Shown in pieces: positions 33,649 to 42,364 of a stretch of DNA of 64,000 bases. The stretch is from NCBI RefSeq assembly GCF_040546025.1, contig NZ_JBEPNA010000010.1, positions 45,224 through 109,223 on the forward strand, written 5' to 3'. Under the pieces are notes generated by a model that searched no databases, was not told where the DNA came from, and saw only the letters and a list, made by a program, of their open reading frames with translations. Position 1 is the first letter of the stretch; each line of letters starts with the position of its first letter. A program made the translations under genes and the position numbers. Source of the DNA: Marisediminicola sp040546025. Its GTDB lineage: Bacteria > Actinomycetota > Actinomycetes > Actinomycetales > Microbacteriaceae.

Positions 33649-34827
33649 GTGACCCGGGAGCTCATCGTGATTGACGCGAGCGACCCGGTCGGGGTGCTCG
33701 ATGCCCTGCGGCTGGCGCTGAGCGCGGCAGGGCCGGCGATCCTGCCGCTCCCGCCGGAGGGGCCGCGGGCGGGGCTGCCGGATGGCGCGCGCGTGCCGCA
33801 ACCGCCACCGCCGTCCGTGCCGAAGCCGATCGCCGTCGTCGTCCAGACGAGCGGCTCGAGCGGCACCGCCAAGCGCGTCGAACTCAGCTCCAACGCCCTC
33901 CTCGCGAGCGCCGCGGCCTCCAGCGCTGCGCTCGGCGGCCCTGGCCAGTGGCTCCTCGCCCTCCCGGTGCACTACATCGCCGGCATCAACGTGCTCGTGC
34001 GGTCGATCGCCGCCCAGACCGAGCCGGTGATCCTGCCGCCCGGACACTTCGACGCGGGGGAGCTCCTCGCCGCCGCCGCGACGATGGATCCCGCCACCCG
34101 CCACTTCACGTCCGTGGTGCCCGCCCAGCTCGCCCGCCTGCTCGACGTGGCGGGCGACGACGCTGCAGGGGACGCCGCCGCCCTGGCCTCCCTGCGGTCG
34201 TTCGACCGCATCCTCGTCGGCGGCCAGTCGGTGCCGTCGGAGCTGATCGAGCGGGCCGACGCCCTCGGCGTGCGCGTCACGCGCACCTACGGATCGAGCG
34301 AGACGGCCGGCGGATGCGTCTACGACGGTGTCCCGATCGGCACCACCGAGCTGCGCATCCGGCAGGGTGAGATCGAGATCGGCGGACCGATGCTCGCCGA
34401 CGGCTACCTCGGCGACCCCGCCCGCACCGAGCGAAGCTTCGTCATGTCCGACGGGGCGCGCTGGTACCGGACCGGCGACGCCGGGCGCCTCGACGACGGC
34501 GTGCTCACCGTCACCGGGCGCCTCGACCGGGTGGTCATCTCCGGCGGGGTCAAGGTCTCGCTCGATGAGCTCGAGCGGGTCGTGCGCCGGATGCCCGGAC
34601 TCGGCGACGCGGTTGCCGTTCCGGCGGAGAGCGCCCGCTGGGGAGAGGTGCCCGTCATCGTCACGACGAGCCCGGTCGACCTGTCGGTGCTGCGGGGCGA
34701 GGTCGCGGCCGCGCTCGGCCGCGAGGCCGCGCCGGACCGGATCGTGGTTCTCGACAGCATCCCGCTGCTTCCGACGGGCAAGCCCGACCTCGTCGCGCTG
34801 CGGGAGATCGTCGGACGCCGAAACTAG
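33649..34827 (+). CDS. menE: o-Succinylbenzoate-CoA ligase
   Basis: A 392-residue acyl-adenylate-forming enzyme that activates o-succinylbenzoate with ATP and CoA. The P-loop-like VVVQTSGSSGTAKRVEL, the TYGSSETAGGCVYDG motif, the hinge GDAGRLDDGVLTVTGR and the C-terminal Lys in LLPTGKPDL are present. It is short relative to typical MenE (about 450-490), as seen in actinobacterial forms. GTG 33649 is favoured by GGAGGGG about 8 bases upstream; the alternative GTG 33610 lies within the inverted repeat. Confidence 0.92.
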   Translation: MTRELIVIDASDPVGVLDALRLALSAAGPAILPLPPEGPRAGLPDGARVPQPPPPSVPKPIAVVVQTSGSSGTAKRVELSSNALLASAAASSAALGGPGQWLLALPVHYIAGINVLVRSIAAQTEPVILPPGHFDAGELLAAAATMDPATRHFTSVVPAQLARLLDVAGDDAAGDAAALASLRSFDRILVGGQSVPSELIERADALGVRVTRTYGSSETAGGCVYDGVPIGTTELRIRQGEIEIGGPMLADGYLGDPARTERSFVMSDGARWYRTGDAGRLDDGVLTVTGRLDRVVISGGVKVSLDELERVVRRMPGLGDAVAVPAESARWGEVPVIVTTSPVDLSVLRGEVAAALGREAAPDRIVVLDSIPLLPTGKPDLVALREIVGRRN

Positions 34828-34830
34828 ACT
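34825..34830 (+). promoter_or_regulatory. -10 box of menA, leaderless start
   Basis: TAGACT overlaps the menE stop codon and ends 6 bases before GTG 34837. Confidence 0.5.
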
Positions 34831-34836
34831 CTGCTC

Positions 34837-35850
34837 GTGGCTAACAAAGGCAATCGAACCAAGACTCGCGCCGGCTCGGGACGCACCAACTCCGGGAGTG
34901 GCAGCGCGGTGCGCACCGGCCGGCCGAGCGGGCGTCCTGGAGGGCGACCGCCGACGGCTCCCGCGATCCGCCCGGCCACCGCCAGGGACTGGATCGGCGG
35001 CGCGCGGCTGCGCACCCTCCCCCTCGCAATCGCACCCGTCGCGCTGGGCACGGGGGCCGCGTACCTGTACTCCAACGACGATGGCTGGCACTGGGTACGT
35101 GCGCTGCTCTGCCTCGTTGTCGCGGTTGGGCTGCAGATCGGCGTCAACTACGCCAACGACTACTCCGATGGCATCCGCGGCACCGACACGCACAGGGTCG
35201 GGCCGTCGAGGCTCACGGGGTCCGGCGCGGCGAAGCCCCGCCAGGTGCTCACCGTTGCGCTCGCGTTCTTCGCGGTCGCCGGCGTCGCCGGGGTCGCCGT
35301 CAGCGTGATCAGCGGATTCCCGTGGCTCATCGCCGTGGGTGCCGCCTGTGTCGTCGCCGCCTACTTCTACACCGGCGGCAAGCACCCCTACGGGTACTAC
35401 GCGCTCGGCGAGGTGTTCGTCTTCATCTTCTTCGGGCTCGTCGCCACGGCGGGCACGATGTTCGTGCAGGTCGGCGCGGTCAGCGCCGAGGCCTGGGGCG
35501 CAGCCGTCGCGATCGGGCTGCTCTCGTGCGCCGTGCTCATGGTCAACAACATCCGCGACCTGAGGCAGGACAGGGTCGCCGGCAAGCGCACCCTCGCCGT
35601 TCTCGTCGGCGATCGGGCGGCGCGCATCCTGTTCGCGGTCTTCACGCTGGTGCCGTTCGGGATCCTCGGGTTCTACGCGGTCGTGTTTCCGCTCGCGGTC
35701 TACGTCTACTTCGCGCTGCTCGCGGGGCTACCGGCGGTGATCATCACGCTCACCGGCAAGACCGCACCGGAGTTCGTGCTCGCGCTCAAGCTAACGAGCC
35801 TGACGGCGCTGCTCTTCGGCGTCGGTCTCGCCGCCGCTCTCGCTTTTTAA
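34837..35850 (+). CDS. menA: 1,4-Dihydroxy-2-naphthoate polyprenyltransferase
   Basis: A 337-residue UbiA-family membrane enzyme that attaches the isoprenoid tail. The first Asp-rich motif is in NYANDYSDGIRGTD, the second in NNIRDLRQDRVAGKRT. About eight helices follow. A basic, disordered N-terminus (about 50 residues: Gly, Ser, Arg, Pro-rich) precedes the first helix, longer than usual. Its last 60 bases overlap the 3' end of the converging small membrane-protein gene. Confidence 0.95.
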   Translation: MANKGNRTKTRAGSGRTNSGSGSAVRTGRPSGRPGGRPPTAPAIRPATARDWIGGARLRTLPLAIAPVALGTGAAYLYSNDDGWHWVRALLCLVVAVGLQIGVNYANDYSDGIRGTDTHRVGPSRLTGSGAAKPRQVLTVALAFFAVAGVAGVAVSVISGFPWLIAVGAACVVAAYFYTGGKHPYGYYALGEVFVFIFFGLVATAGTMFVQVGAVSAEAWGAAVAIGLLSCAVLMVNNIRDLRQDRVAGKRTLAVLVGDRAARILFAVFTLVPFGILGFYAVVFPLAVYVYFALLAGLPAVIITLTGKTAPEFVLALKLTSLTALLFGVGLAAALAF

Positions 35851-36126
35851 CGGCGGAGTGCTCGGCGCCGTGGCGGCGTCGAGTGCGTCATTCTCGGTGT
35901 CCGAGTCAGCATCGCGTTTTTCCGTCGTGCGGAACTCCCAGAAGCTGCGGGCCACCGCATCGCGCTGCGGGCGGAAGAAAATGTAGGCGACGCAGAGGCC
36001 GACCACTGCGGCGACGGTCGCGGCGATCCACGGCTCGATCCGCAGAGTGAGCAGCAGGATGAGCGCGGCCGCGAAGATGCCCAACCGGAGAAGGGAGTAG
36101 CTGACCCACTGGCGCGACGATTTCAC
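35791..36126 (-). CDS. DUF4229-like small membrane protein
   Basis: A 111-residue protein with two transmembrane helices near the N-terminus (YSLLRLGIFAAALILLLTL and WIAATVAAVVGLCVAYIFF), then FRPQRDAVARSFWEF and a charged tail rich in Glu, Asp and Ser. This is the layout of actinobacterial DUF4229 proteins, whose function is unknown but which often sit beside men genes. GTG 36126 preferred over GTG 36144. The 3' end overlaps menA in antisense by 60 bases, so the two mRNAs can pair. Confidence 0.75.
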   Translation of the reverse strand: MKSSRQWVSYSLLRLGIFAAALILLLTLRIEPWIAATVAAVVGLCVAYIFFRPQRDAVARSFWEFRTTEKRDADSDTENDALDAATAPSTPPLKSESGGETDAEEQRRQAR

Positions 36127-36208
36127 GCCGCCCAGTCTAGGCACCCCTCGCTGGCCATTCGTTGCGCGATCGCAAGAACCCGCGCAGGCGGCGCCCAGTT
36201 GCGGGACC

Positions 36209-36214
36209 TACAAT
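36209..36214 (+). promoter_or_regulatory. -10 box of the PLDc_N gene, leaderless start
   Basis: TACAAT, the best match to the consensus among these boxes, ends 6 bases before ATG 36221. Confidence 0.55.
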
Positions 36215-36220
36215 TGCGAC

Positions 36221-36556
36221 ATGGTACGCGTCTACATAGTGGCAGGGCTGGCCATCATCGCCCTGACGATCTACGCCGCCGTCGACTCGCTGATGACCGA
36301 CAAACGCCGCACCCGGGGGCTCCCCAAGTTCGTCTGGGTGCTTGTCATTCTCGTCTTGCCGGTGATTGGTGCTGTTCTCTGGTTCACGCTCGGCAAAGAC
36401 CGAGGCAAGGGCAAGCCGGTCGTGCGCCAGACCGCGCCCGACGACGACCCCGACTTTCTCCGGCGCCTCGGCACCGAGAAGGAGCAGGAGGAGCGCATCC
36501 GTCGCCTTGAGCAGGAACTCGCCGACCTCGACGACGACTCCAGCACCAAGGAGTGA
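36221..36556 (+). CDS. PLDc_N-domain small membrane protein
   Basis: A 111-residue protein with two N-terminal helices separated by a basic loop, the pattern of the PLDc_N (cardiolipin-synthase N-terminal) domain (VYIVAGLAIIALTIYAAVDS ... FVWVLVILVLPVIGAVLWF followed by TLGKDRGKG). The rest is charged coiled coil (EKEQEERIRRLEQELADL). No phospholipase motif is present. It overlaps menD by 4 bases (GTGA), a common neighbour in actinobacteria, so it is likely co-translated. Role unknown. Confidence 0.85.
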   Translation: MVRVYIVAGLAIIALTIYAAVDSLMTDKRRTRGLPKFVWVLVILVLPVIGAVLWFTLGKDRGKGKPVVRQTAPDDDPDFLRRLGTEKEQEERIRRLEQELADLDDDSSTKE

Positions 36557-38220
36557 GCCCCGGAGGCAGTCCGGCAACCGACTTCTCGGTGGCCCTGCTC
36601 GGCGAATTCATCGCCCTCGGCGTGCGCGACATCGTGCTGAGCCCCGGCGCGCGCTCGCAGGCCCTCGCTCTCGCCGCGGCCGAATTCGAACTCGCCGGGC
36701 TCGTTCGCCTGCGAGTGCGGATCGATGAACGGGTCGGCGGCTTCCTCGCGCTCGGCTTGGCTGTCGAGACCCGGATGCCGGTGCTCGTGATCACGACGTC
36801 GGGGACGGCGGTCGCCAACCTCCACCCCGCCGTGCTCGAGGCGCACCACTCCGGGGTGCCGCTGATCCTGCTGACTGCGGACCGCCCGGAGGAGCTGCGT
36901 GGCATCGGGTCGAACCAGACGACCGACCAGCTCGGTATCTTCGGGCCGGCGGTGCACTTCGTCCGCGACGTGGCCGCCCCGAGTTCGACCGGGTTCTCGC
37001 CGGAGTATCCGGGCGAACTCGCCCATGAGGCCTTCGCCGCCGCTGCGGGCCACTCGTCGCCCGCCGGCCCCGTGCAGTTGAACCTCGCCTTCCGCGAGCC
37101 GCTGTCTGCGGCCGTCGCCACGCTGCCCGTCGTCGCCGCCGCGAACGGGGTCTCTGGTGGCCGCCCGCCCCGCGTCACCGAGCTCGCCGCGGCACCTGAG
37201 ACCATCGTCATCGCGGGGCAGGGCGCGGGACCGGGCGCGGAGGTGCTCGCGCGCGAACTCGGCGCGCCGCTGATCGCCGAGGTCGCCAGCGGTGCCCGCT
37301 TCGGCCCCAACCTCGTCGTCGCCTACCGCGAGCTGCTCGCCGACCGGGAGTTCGGTGGCCGTGTGCGCCGTGCCATCGTCTTCGGCCACCCGACGCTCAG
37401 CCGGGAGGTCCCGGCGCTCCTGCAGCGCTCCGACATCGAGACGATCGTCGTGCGGGGGCCCGGCTTCGAGGACTACGATCCGGCGCGGCGGGCAACCCAC
37501 ATCGACGCCACGCGCTACAACGGCGAGCCCGCAGAACGAGCCTGGGCCGGATCCTGGGTGCACGCGAGCCGCGCCCTGCTCGAGGTGCGCGGCACCGAGA
37601 CGCCCGATCCGCGCACCGACGACCGCCTGGCCGTCGCCGAGTTCGCCCGCGCGCAGCTCGCGGTGTTCCGCGAGAGTGTGACCAGGCGGATGCTGGTCGA
37701 GGCGGTCTGGCGCGTGACCTGGCCGCACGACCGGCTCGTGTTCGGGGCGTCCCGGCTCGTCCGCGACGCCGACCGGGCCGTGCCGGGCAAGGCGATCCCG
37801 GTGCACGCCAACCGCGGTCTTGCCGGAATCGACGGAACGATTGCGACCGCGACCGGAATCGCCCTCGCGAGCGAGGCGTCGGGGTCGGCCGGGACGACCC
37901 GGGTGCTGCTCGGCGACCTCACCCTGCTGCACGATGCCGGATCCATGCTCTACGGCGGCGGCGAGCCGCGCCCCCGCCTGCAGGTCATCGTCGGCAACGA
38001 CGGCGGCGGGACGATCTTCGACGCGCTCGAGGTGGCCCAGACCGCGCCCGCTGGCTCGTTCGACCGTGTGCTCTACACCCCGCAGTCCGTCGACTTCCGC
38101 GCTCTGGCCGAGGCGTACGGCTGGGACTACCGGCTCGCAGGAAACCGGGGCGAGCTCGACGAGGCGCTCGCGCCGTGCGAGCGCCCCACCCTCGTGGAGG
38201 TTCCCCTGTCGCGCGGGTGA
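36553..38220 (+). CDS. menD: 2-Succinyl-5-enolpyruvyl-6-hydroxy-3-cyclohexene-1-carboxylate synthase
   Basis: A 555-residue thiamine-diphosphate enzyme that couples isochorismate and 2-oxoglutarate in the first committed menaquinone step. The N-terminal pyrimidine domain has LSPGARSQALAL, ERVGGFLALGLA and TTSGTAVANLHPAVLEA. The C-terminal ThDP-binding domain has GDLTLLHDAGSM and the NDGGGTIF segment. The catalytic Glu is in RIDERVGGF. GTG start overlaps the previous gene by 4 bases. Confidence 0.96.
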   Translation: MSPGGSPATDFSVALLGEFIALGVRDIVLSPGARSQALALAAAEFELAGLVRLRVRIDERVGGFLALGLAVETRMPVLVITTSGTAVANLHPAVLEAHHSGVPLILLTADRPEELRGIGSNQTTDQLGIFGPAVHFVRDVAAPSSTGFSPEYPGELAHEAFAAAAGHSSPAGPVQLNLAFREPLSAAVATLPVVAAANGVSGGRPPRVTELAAAPETIVIAGQGAGPGAEVLARELGAPLIAEVASGARFGPNLVVAYRELLADREFGGRVRRAIVFGHPTLSREVPALLQRSDIETIVVRGPGFEDYDPARRATHIDATRYNGEPAERAWAGSWVHASRALLEVRGTETPDPRTDDRLAVAEFARAQLAVFRESVTRRMLVEAVWRVTWPHDRLVFGASRLVRDADRAVPGKAIPVHANRGLAGIDGTIATATGIALASEASGSAGTTRVLLGDLTLLHDAGSMLYGGGEPRPRLQVIVGNDGGGTIFDALEVAQTAPAGSFDRVLYTPQSVDFRALAEAYGWDYRLAGNRGELDEALAPCERPTLVEVPLSRG

Positions 38221-38229
38221 CCGGCGACG

Positions 38230-38235
38230 TAGCAT
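38230..38235 (+). promoter_or_regulatory. -10 box of the PPK2 gene, leaderless start
   Basis: TAGCAT ends 6 bases before ATG 38242, 10 bases after the menD stop. Confidence 0.45.
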
Positions 38236-38241
38236 TCCCCT

Positions 38242-39093
38242 ATGGCGAAAACGGATTGGGACGACAGCCCGAGTGACCTTCTGCGGGCACGGGCCGGGTT
38301 CGATCTCGCGAGCATCGATCCGAACGGCACACCGGGGTTCGGGGGAGGCAAGAGCGACGGCCGGGCAGCGCTCAAGGGCGAGGGCGACAGGCTGGCGGAG
38401 CTTCAGGAGCAGCTGTGGGCCGAGAGCCGGTCTGGCGGCGCCAGGAGTGTGCTGCTCGTGCTGCAGGCCATGGACACGGCGGGAAAGGGCGGGATCGTGC
38501 GGAACGTCGTCGGGGCGATGGACCCGCTCGGCCTGCACGTGACCGCGTTCAAGGCACCCACGCCCGCTGAGCGCCGGCACGACTTCCTCTGGCGCATTCG
38601 CAACCGGCTGCCCGAGGCGGGCTACGTCGGCATTTTCGACCGCTCGCACTACGAGGACGTGCTCATCCACCGCGTGCGCGGCCTGTCAGCTCCCGAGGTG
38701 ATCGAGGAGCGTTACGGGCTCATCCGCGAATTCGAGGCGGAGGTCGCCGCGAGCGGAACGACGATCGTGAAGGTGATGCTGCACATCAGCGCGGACGAGC
38801 AGAAGGCCAGGCTCGCCGAGCGCCTCGAACGGCCGGACAAGCACTGGAAGTTCAGCCTCGGAGACCTCGACGAACGCGCGCTCTGGCCGGACTATCAGGA
38901 GGCCTACCAGCTCGCGATCGAGCACACCTCGACACCGGATGCGCCGTGGTTCGTTGTTCCCGGCAACCGCAAGTGGTACGCGCGACTGGCGGTACAGCAC
39001 CTGCTCATCGACGCATTCCGCGGCCTCGACCTGAAGTGGCCGGTGGCCGACTTCGACGTCGCCGAGGCGAAGGAGCGTCTCGCCCTGAGCTAA
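38242..39093 (+). CDS. Polyphosphate kinase 2 family protein
   Basis: A 283-residue P-loop kinase that moves phosphate between polyphosphate and nucleotides. Walker A is QAMDTAGKGG (about 75-84), Walker B FDRSHYEDVL, and the lid module has AERLERPDKHWKFS. This is the PPK2 single-domain type. Whether it makes ADP/GDP from polyP or the reverse cannot be read directly. It lies between menD and the convergent menF. Confidence 0.93.
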   Translation: MAKTDWDDSPSDLLRARAGFDLASIDPNGTPGFGGGKSDGRAALKGEGDRLAELQEQLWAESRSGGARSVLLVLQAMDTAGKGGIVRNVVGAMDPLGLHVTAFKAPTPAERRHDFLWRIRNRLPEAGYVGIFDRSHYEDVLIHRVRGLSAPEVIEERYGLIREFEAEVAASGTTIVKVMLHISADEQKARLAERLERPDKHWKFSLGDLDERALWPDYQEAYQLAIEHTSTPDAPWFVVPGNRKWYARLAVQHLLIDAFRGLDLKWPVADFDVAEAKERLALS

Positions 39094-39115
39094 CGAGCCG
39101 CTGATGGCGGGGCGC

Positions 39116-40360
39116 TCAGCCGAACGCCTCCACGACCGGTCGGAACTTCAGCCGGGTCTCGACCAGTTCCCGCTCGGGGACCGAGTCCCCGACGATGCCG
39201 GCCCCCGCATACGCGGTGACGTCGCCGTGTGGCCCGACCTGGGCGGAGCGCACCGCGACAGCCCATTCGCCGTCACCGTTCGCTCCGACCCACCCGACCG
39301 GACCGGCATAGCGCCCGCGATCGAACGGCTCGAGCTGTTCGATGAGTGCGAGCGCGAGCGGGGTCGGCGTGCCGGCGACCGCTGCGGTGGGATGGAGCGC
39401 CCCGACGAGATCGAGCGCGGTCGAGCCGTCGACGAGGGTTCCCTCGACGTCGCTCGCGAGGTGCCACAGGTTCGGGAGCTTGAGAGTGAACGGCAACTCG
39501 CTCGCCATGACCGTGGGGCTGTGCGGGCGGAGCGATCCGAGAACGCTCTGCACGGCGTACTGGTGCTCGTCGAGGTCCTTCGCCGAGGTCGCGAGGCCGG
39601 TCGCGGCATCCTGGTCCGACGCGGCATCCGTTCCCCGCGCGGCGCTGCCCGCGAGCACACGGGCGGTCACCGATCCGCCGGTGACGCCGACCAGGGTTTC
39701 GGGGCTCGACCCGATAAACCCGTCGATCGCGAAGGTCCAGCAGTCGGGGTAGCCCAGGGCGAGGGTACCGATGGCCGATCGCAGGTCGGCTCCGGCCGGA
39801 AGCTGCCCGGTGAGGTCGCGGGCGAGCACGACCTTGCTGAGTTCGTGGTTTCGGATGCTTGTCACCGCGGTGCCGACGGCGTCGCGGTAGGCGGCGGCCG
39901 ACAATGCGCCGGGGGCGAGGGTGACGCGCGCCTCCGCGCCGAGCGGGCGCGAGGGCGGCACGACGAGAGGAGGCAGGTCGCCCACGGCGATGCGGGTGAT
40001 CCAGCTCTGCCCGCCGGTGCGACCGATGATCGTGGCGGGCACGACGAGCACGCTCGTCAGCGCGGAATTCTCGGAGAAGGCGAACGTTCCGAGCGCGATC
40101 AGGCCGGTCCCCGGCAGCGCCACCGGATCGACGACGGTCGCGGCGGCGACCACACGCTGCCAGGCCGCGGCGGCGTCCGCGATGCGGTTCGGCCCGGTGA
40201 ATTCGAGTCGCAGCGCCGTGCCGACGCCCGCCATCCCGAAGCCGCGACGCATCCACAGCAGCGGTTGGGTTTCGTCGAGCAGCGGGAGGAGCGATCCGAG
40301 CTCCCGGCAGGCGGTCGTTTCGACACTGAGCGCGGGCATCGGATGCTCCGTTATGGTCAC
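39116..40360 (-). CDS. menF: Isochorismate synthase
   Basis: A 414-residue chorismate-utilising enzyme that makes isochorismate for menaquinone. Conserved blocks include the SKVVLARDL segment, FIGSSPETLVGVTGG, VLAGSAARGTD, HPTAAVAGTP and AGAGIVGDSVPERELVETRLK. It is the usual length for MenF/EntC-like enzymes. GTG 40360 lies 6 bases behind TAAGCT, which supports this as the start. It is divergent from menG. Confidence 0.93.
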   Translation of the reverse strand: MTITEHPMPALSVETTACRELGSLLPLLDETQPLLWMRRGFGMAGVGTALRLEFTGPNRIADAAAAWQRVVAAATVVDPVALPGTGLIALGTFAFSENSALTSVLVVPATIIGRTGGQSWITRIAVGDLPPLVVPPSRPLGAEARVTLAPGALSAAAYRDAVGTAVTSIRNHELSKVVLARDLTGQLPAGADLRSAIGTLALGYPDCWTFAIDGFIGSSPETLVGVTGGSVTARVLAGSAARGTDAASDQDAATGLATSAKDLDEHQYAVQSVLGSLRPHSPTVMASELPFTLKLPNLWHLASDVEGTLVDGSTALDLVGALHPTAAVAGTPTPLALALIEQLEPFDRGRYAGPVGWVGANGDGEWAVAVRSAQVGPHGDVTAYAGAGIVGDSVPERELVETRLKFRPVVEAFG

Positions 40361-40366
40361 GATCGG

Positions 40367-40372
40367 AGCTTA
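40367..40372 (-). promoter_or_regulatory. -10 box of menF, leaderless start
   Basis: TAAGCT (minus strand) ends 6 bases before GTG 40360. Confidence 0.5.
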
Positions 40373-40463
40373 CCTTCGGGGCCTGAGCGCCCGCCCGTGC
40401 GCGGGCGCGACGCCTCATCCGCCGCCCGCTCCGCTCGCCGCGAAACACGCAGGCTCGGGCACT

Positions 40464-40469
40464 TAGACT
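40464..40469 (+). promoter_or_regulatory. -10 box of menG, leaderless start
   Basis: TAGACT ends 6 bases before GTG 40476. Confidence 0.5.
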
Positions 40470-40475
40470 TGACAG

Positions 40476-41243
40476 GTGGCCAAAGCAGATTTGAGCAAGC
40501 AAGCGAGCGATGTCGCGACGATGTTTGATCAGGTCGCGAAGGGGTACGACCGAACCAACGCGGTGCTCTCTGTGGGCAATGACGCACTCTGGCGAATCGC
40601 CACGGTGCGGGCGGTGGCGCCCAAGCAGGGCGAACGCATCCTCGACCTCGCGGCGGGAACGGGCACCAGCTCGGTCGCGCTCGCCAAGAGCGGCGCGACG
40701 GTCACGGCCGTCGATTTCTCGGCCGGGATGATCGACGTCGGGCGTGCGCGGCATCCCGACATCGAATTCGTCCAAGCGGATGTCACCGCACTGCCGTTCA
40801 AGGACCGCGAGTTCGACGCCGTGACGATCTCATTCGGCCTGCGCAATGTGCAGGACCCGAAGAAGGCGCTCGCCGAGATGCACCGCGTACTCAAGCCCGG
40901 CGGGCGGCTCGTCATTTGCGAGTTCAGCAAGCCGCCGCGCGCGATCTTCCGGGCGGGCTACAACGCCTACCTGAAGTACCTCATGCCGATCGTGGTGAGG
41001 GTCGCGAGTTCCAACTCCGAGGCGTACGACTACCTCGCCGACTCGATCCGTGAGTGGCCCGACCAGGGAACCCTGAGCCAGTGGATTCGCGGCGCCGGCT
41101 TCTCGAGGGTTGCCCACCGCAACCTCACCGTCGGCGTCGTCGCGCTGCACCGAGGTCGCAAGAGCGCGACCGCGCCGCGCGTGCGCCGCTCTCGCGCGTC
41201 GGCCGCGACCCCGCCCTCCGAGCAGGGCGCTCCGAAGCTATAA
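40476..41243 (+). CDS. menG: Demethylmenaquinone methyltransferase
   Basis: A 255-residue SAM-dependent methyltransferase (UbiE/MenG). The family blocks YDRTNAVLSVGNDALWR and RILDLAAGTGTSSVAL (SAM site), DFSAGMIDVG and ITISFGLRNV are present. It performs the final methylation of the naphthoquinone ring. The C-terminal 25 residues are an Arg/Ser/Ala-rich extension beyond the enzyme core. Probably co-transcribed with the polyprenyl synthase downstream. Confidence 0.95.
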   Translation: MAKADLSKQASDVATMFDQVAKGYDRTNAVLSVGNDALWRIATVRAVAPKQGERILDLAAGTGTSSVALAKSGATVTAVDFSAGMIDVGRARHPDIEFVQADVTALPFKDREFDAVTISFGLRNVQDPKKALAEMHRVLKPGGRLVICEFSKPPRAIFRAGYNAYLKYLMPIVVRVASSNSEAYDYLADSIREWPDQGTLSQWIRGAGFSRVAHRNLTVGVVALHRGRKSATAPRVRRSRASAATPPSEQGAPKL

Positions 41244-41277
41244 GGCTTCGTCCGCAGAGAACATAAAGGTTGAGACA

Positions 41278-42354
41278 GTGAATGTGAGCCGCCCGGCCGT
41301 GCGCAAGGCCAGCAGTCTGAGCTCCGCGCTGGGCCTCGGTGAGAAGCTCTTCGCGTCTGCGGGGGACCGCCGGTTCGCGTCCGCCGTCGAGGACGGGCTC
41401 GACGTCGTCGAGGCCGGCCTGTTCGAGGAGATGTCGTTCGCCGACAGCCTCGCCGACACCACTAGCCGGTACCTTCTGAACGCGGGAGGCAAGCGCATCC
41501 GCCCAACCCTCGCCCTGCTCACCGCGCAGCTCGGCAACGGTAACTCCCCGGCGGTCATCGCCGCGGCGGAGGCCATCGAGATGACCCACCTCGCGTCGCT
41601 CTATCACGACGATGTCATGGACGAGGCACAAATGCGCCGCGGCGTTCCGAGCGCCCAATCGGTGTGGGGCAACTCGGTCGCGATCCTCACGGGAGACCTT
41701 CTCTTCGCGCGGGCGAGCAAGCTCGTCGCGGGTCTCGGCGAAGAGGCCATCCGGCTGCAGGCCGAGACCTTCGAGCGCCTCTGCCTCGGCCAACTGCACG
41801 AAACGATGGGCCCGCGCGACGACGAGGACCCGATCGACCACTACCTCAGCGTGCTCGCTGACAAGACGGGGTCGCTCATCGCCGCCGCCGCCCAGCTGGG
41901 TGTGGTGCTCTCCCGGGCCCCAGCAGAATACCGGGTGCCCGTGACCGAGTTCGGCGAGAAGGTCGGTGTCGCCTTCCAGCTCGTCGACGACGTCATCGAC
42001 CTCGCGCCGCCGCTCGATGAGACCGGCAAGACGCCGGGAACCGACCTTCGCTCTGGTGTCGCCACGCTGCCGTTGCTCTACCTGCGCCGCCTGGCCCGAA
42101 CCGACGCGGATGCCGCGGAGTTGCTCACGCGAATCGAGCGCGACGCGAACACGGCGCACTACGGCGCAGCCGACGAGGACGAGTTCACCGCAGCGATCGC
42201 GGAACTTCGCCAGCACGATGTCACCCGGCAGACCATTGCCGAAGCCCACCGCTGGGCGAGGGAAGCCGTCGAGGCTCTCGCGCCGCTCCCCGAGGGGCCG
42301 GTGAAGAAGGCGCTCACGCGCTTCGCCGACTCCATCGTCGAGCGCAGCAGCTAG
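41278..42354 (+). CDS. Polyprenyl diphosphate synthase (menaquinone side chain)
   Basis: A 358-residue trans-isoprenyl diphosphate synthase. The first Asp-rich motif is HDDVMDEA within ASLYHDDVMDEAQMRRG, the second DDVIDLA in FQLVDDVIDL. GGKRIRP binds the diphosphate. These are long-chain synthases (heptaprenyl to nonaprenyl); residues just upstream of the first motif that set chain length look long-chain. GTG 41278 has AAAGGTTGAGACA upstream. With menA and menG it completes the tail of the quinone. Confidence 0.9.
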   Translation: MNVSRPAVRKASSLSSALGLGEKLFASAGDRRFASAVEDGLDVVEAGLFEEMSFADSLADTTSRYLLNAGGKRIRPTLALLTAQLGNGNSPAVIAAAEAIEMTHLASLYHDDVMDEAQMRRGVPSAQSVWGNSVAILTGDLLFARASKLVAGLGEEAIRLQAETFERLCLGQLHETMGPRDDEDPIDHYLSVLADKTGSLIAAAAQLGVVLSRAPAEYRVPVTEFGEKVGVAFQLVDDVIDLAPPLDETGKTPGTDLRSGVATLPLLYLRRLARTDADAAELLTRIERDANTAHYGAADEDEFTAAIAELRQHDVTRQTIAEAHRWAREAVEALAPLPEGPVKKALTRFADSIVERSS

Positions 42355-42364
42355 AAAGGACCCC

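Noticed and set aside
36271..38670. A 799-codon minus-strand frame opposite menD
   Set aside because: menD on the plus strand has all family motifs. The antisense product is Arg/Gly/Ala-rich without any domain.
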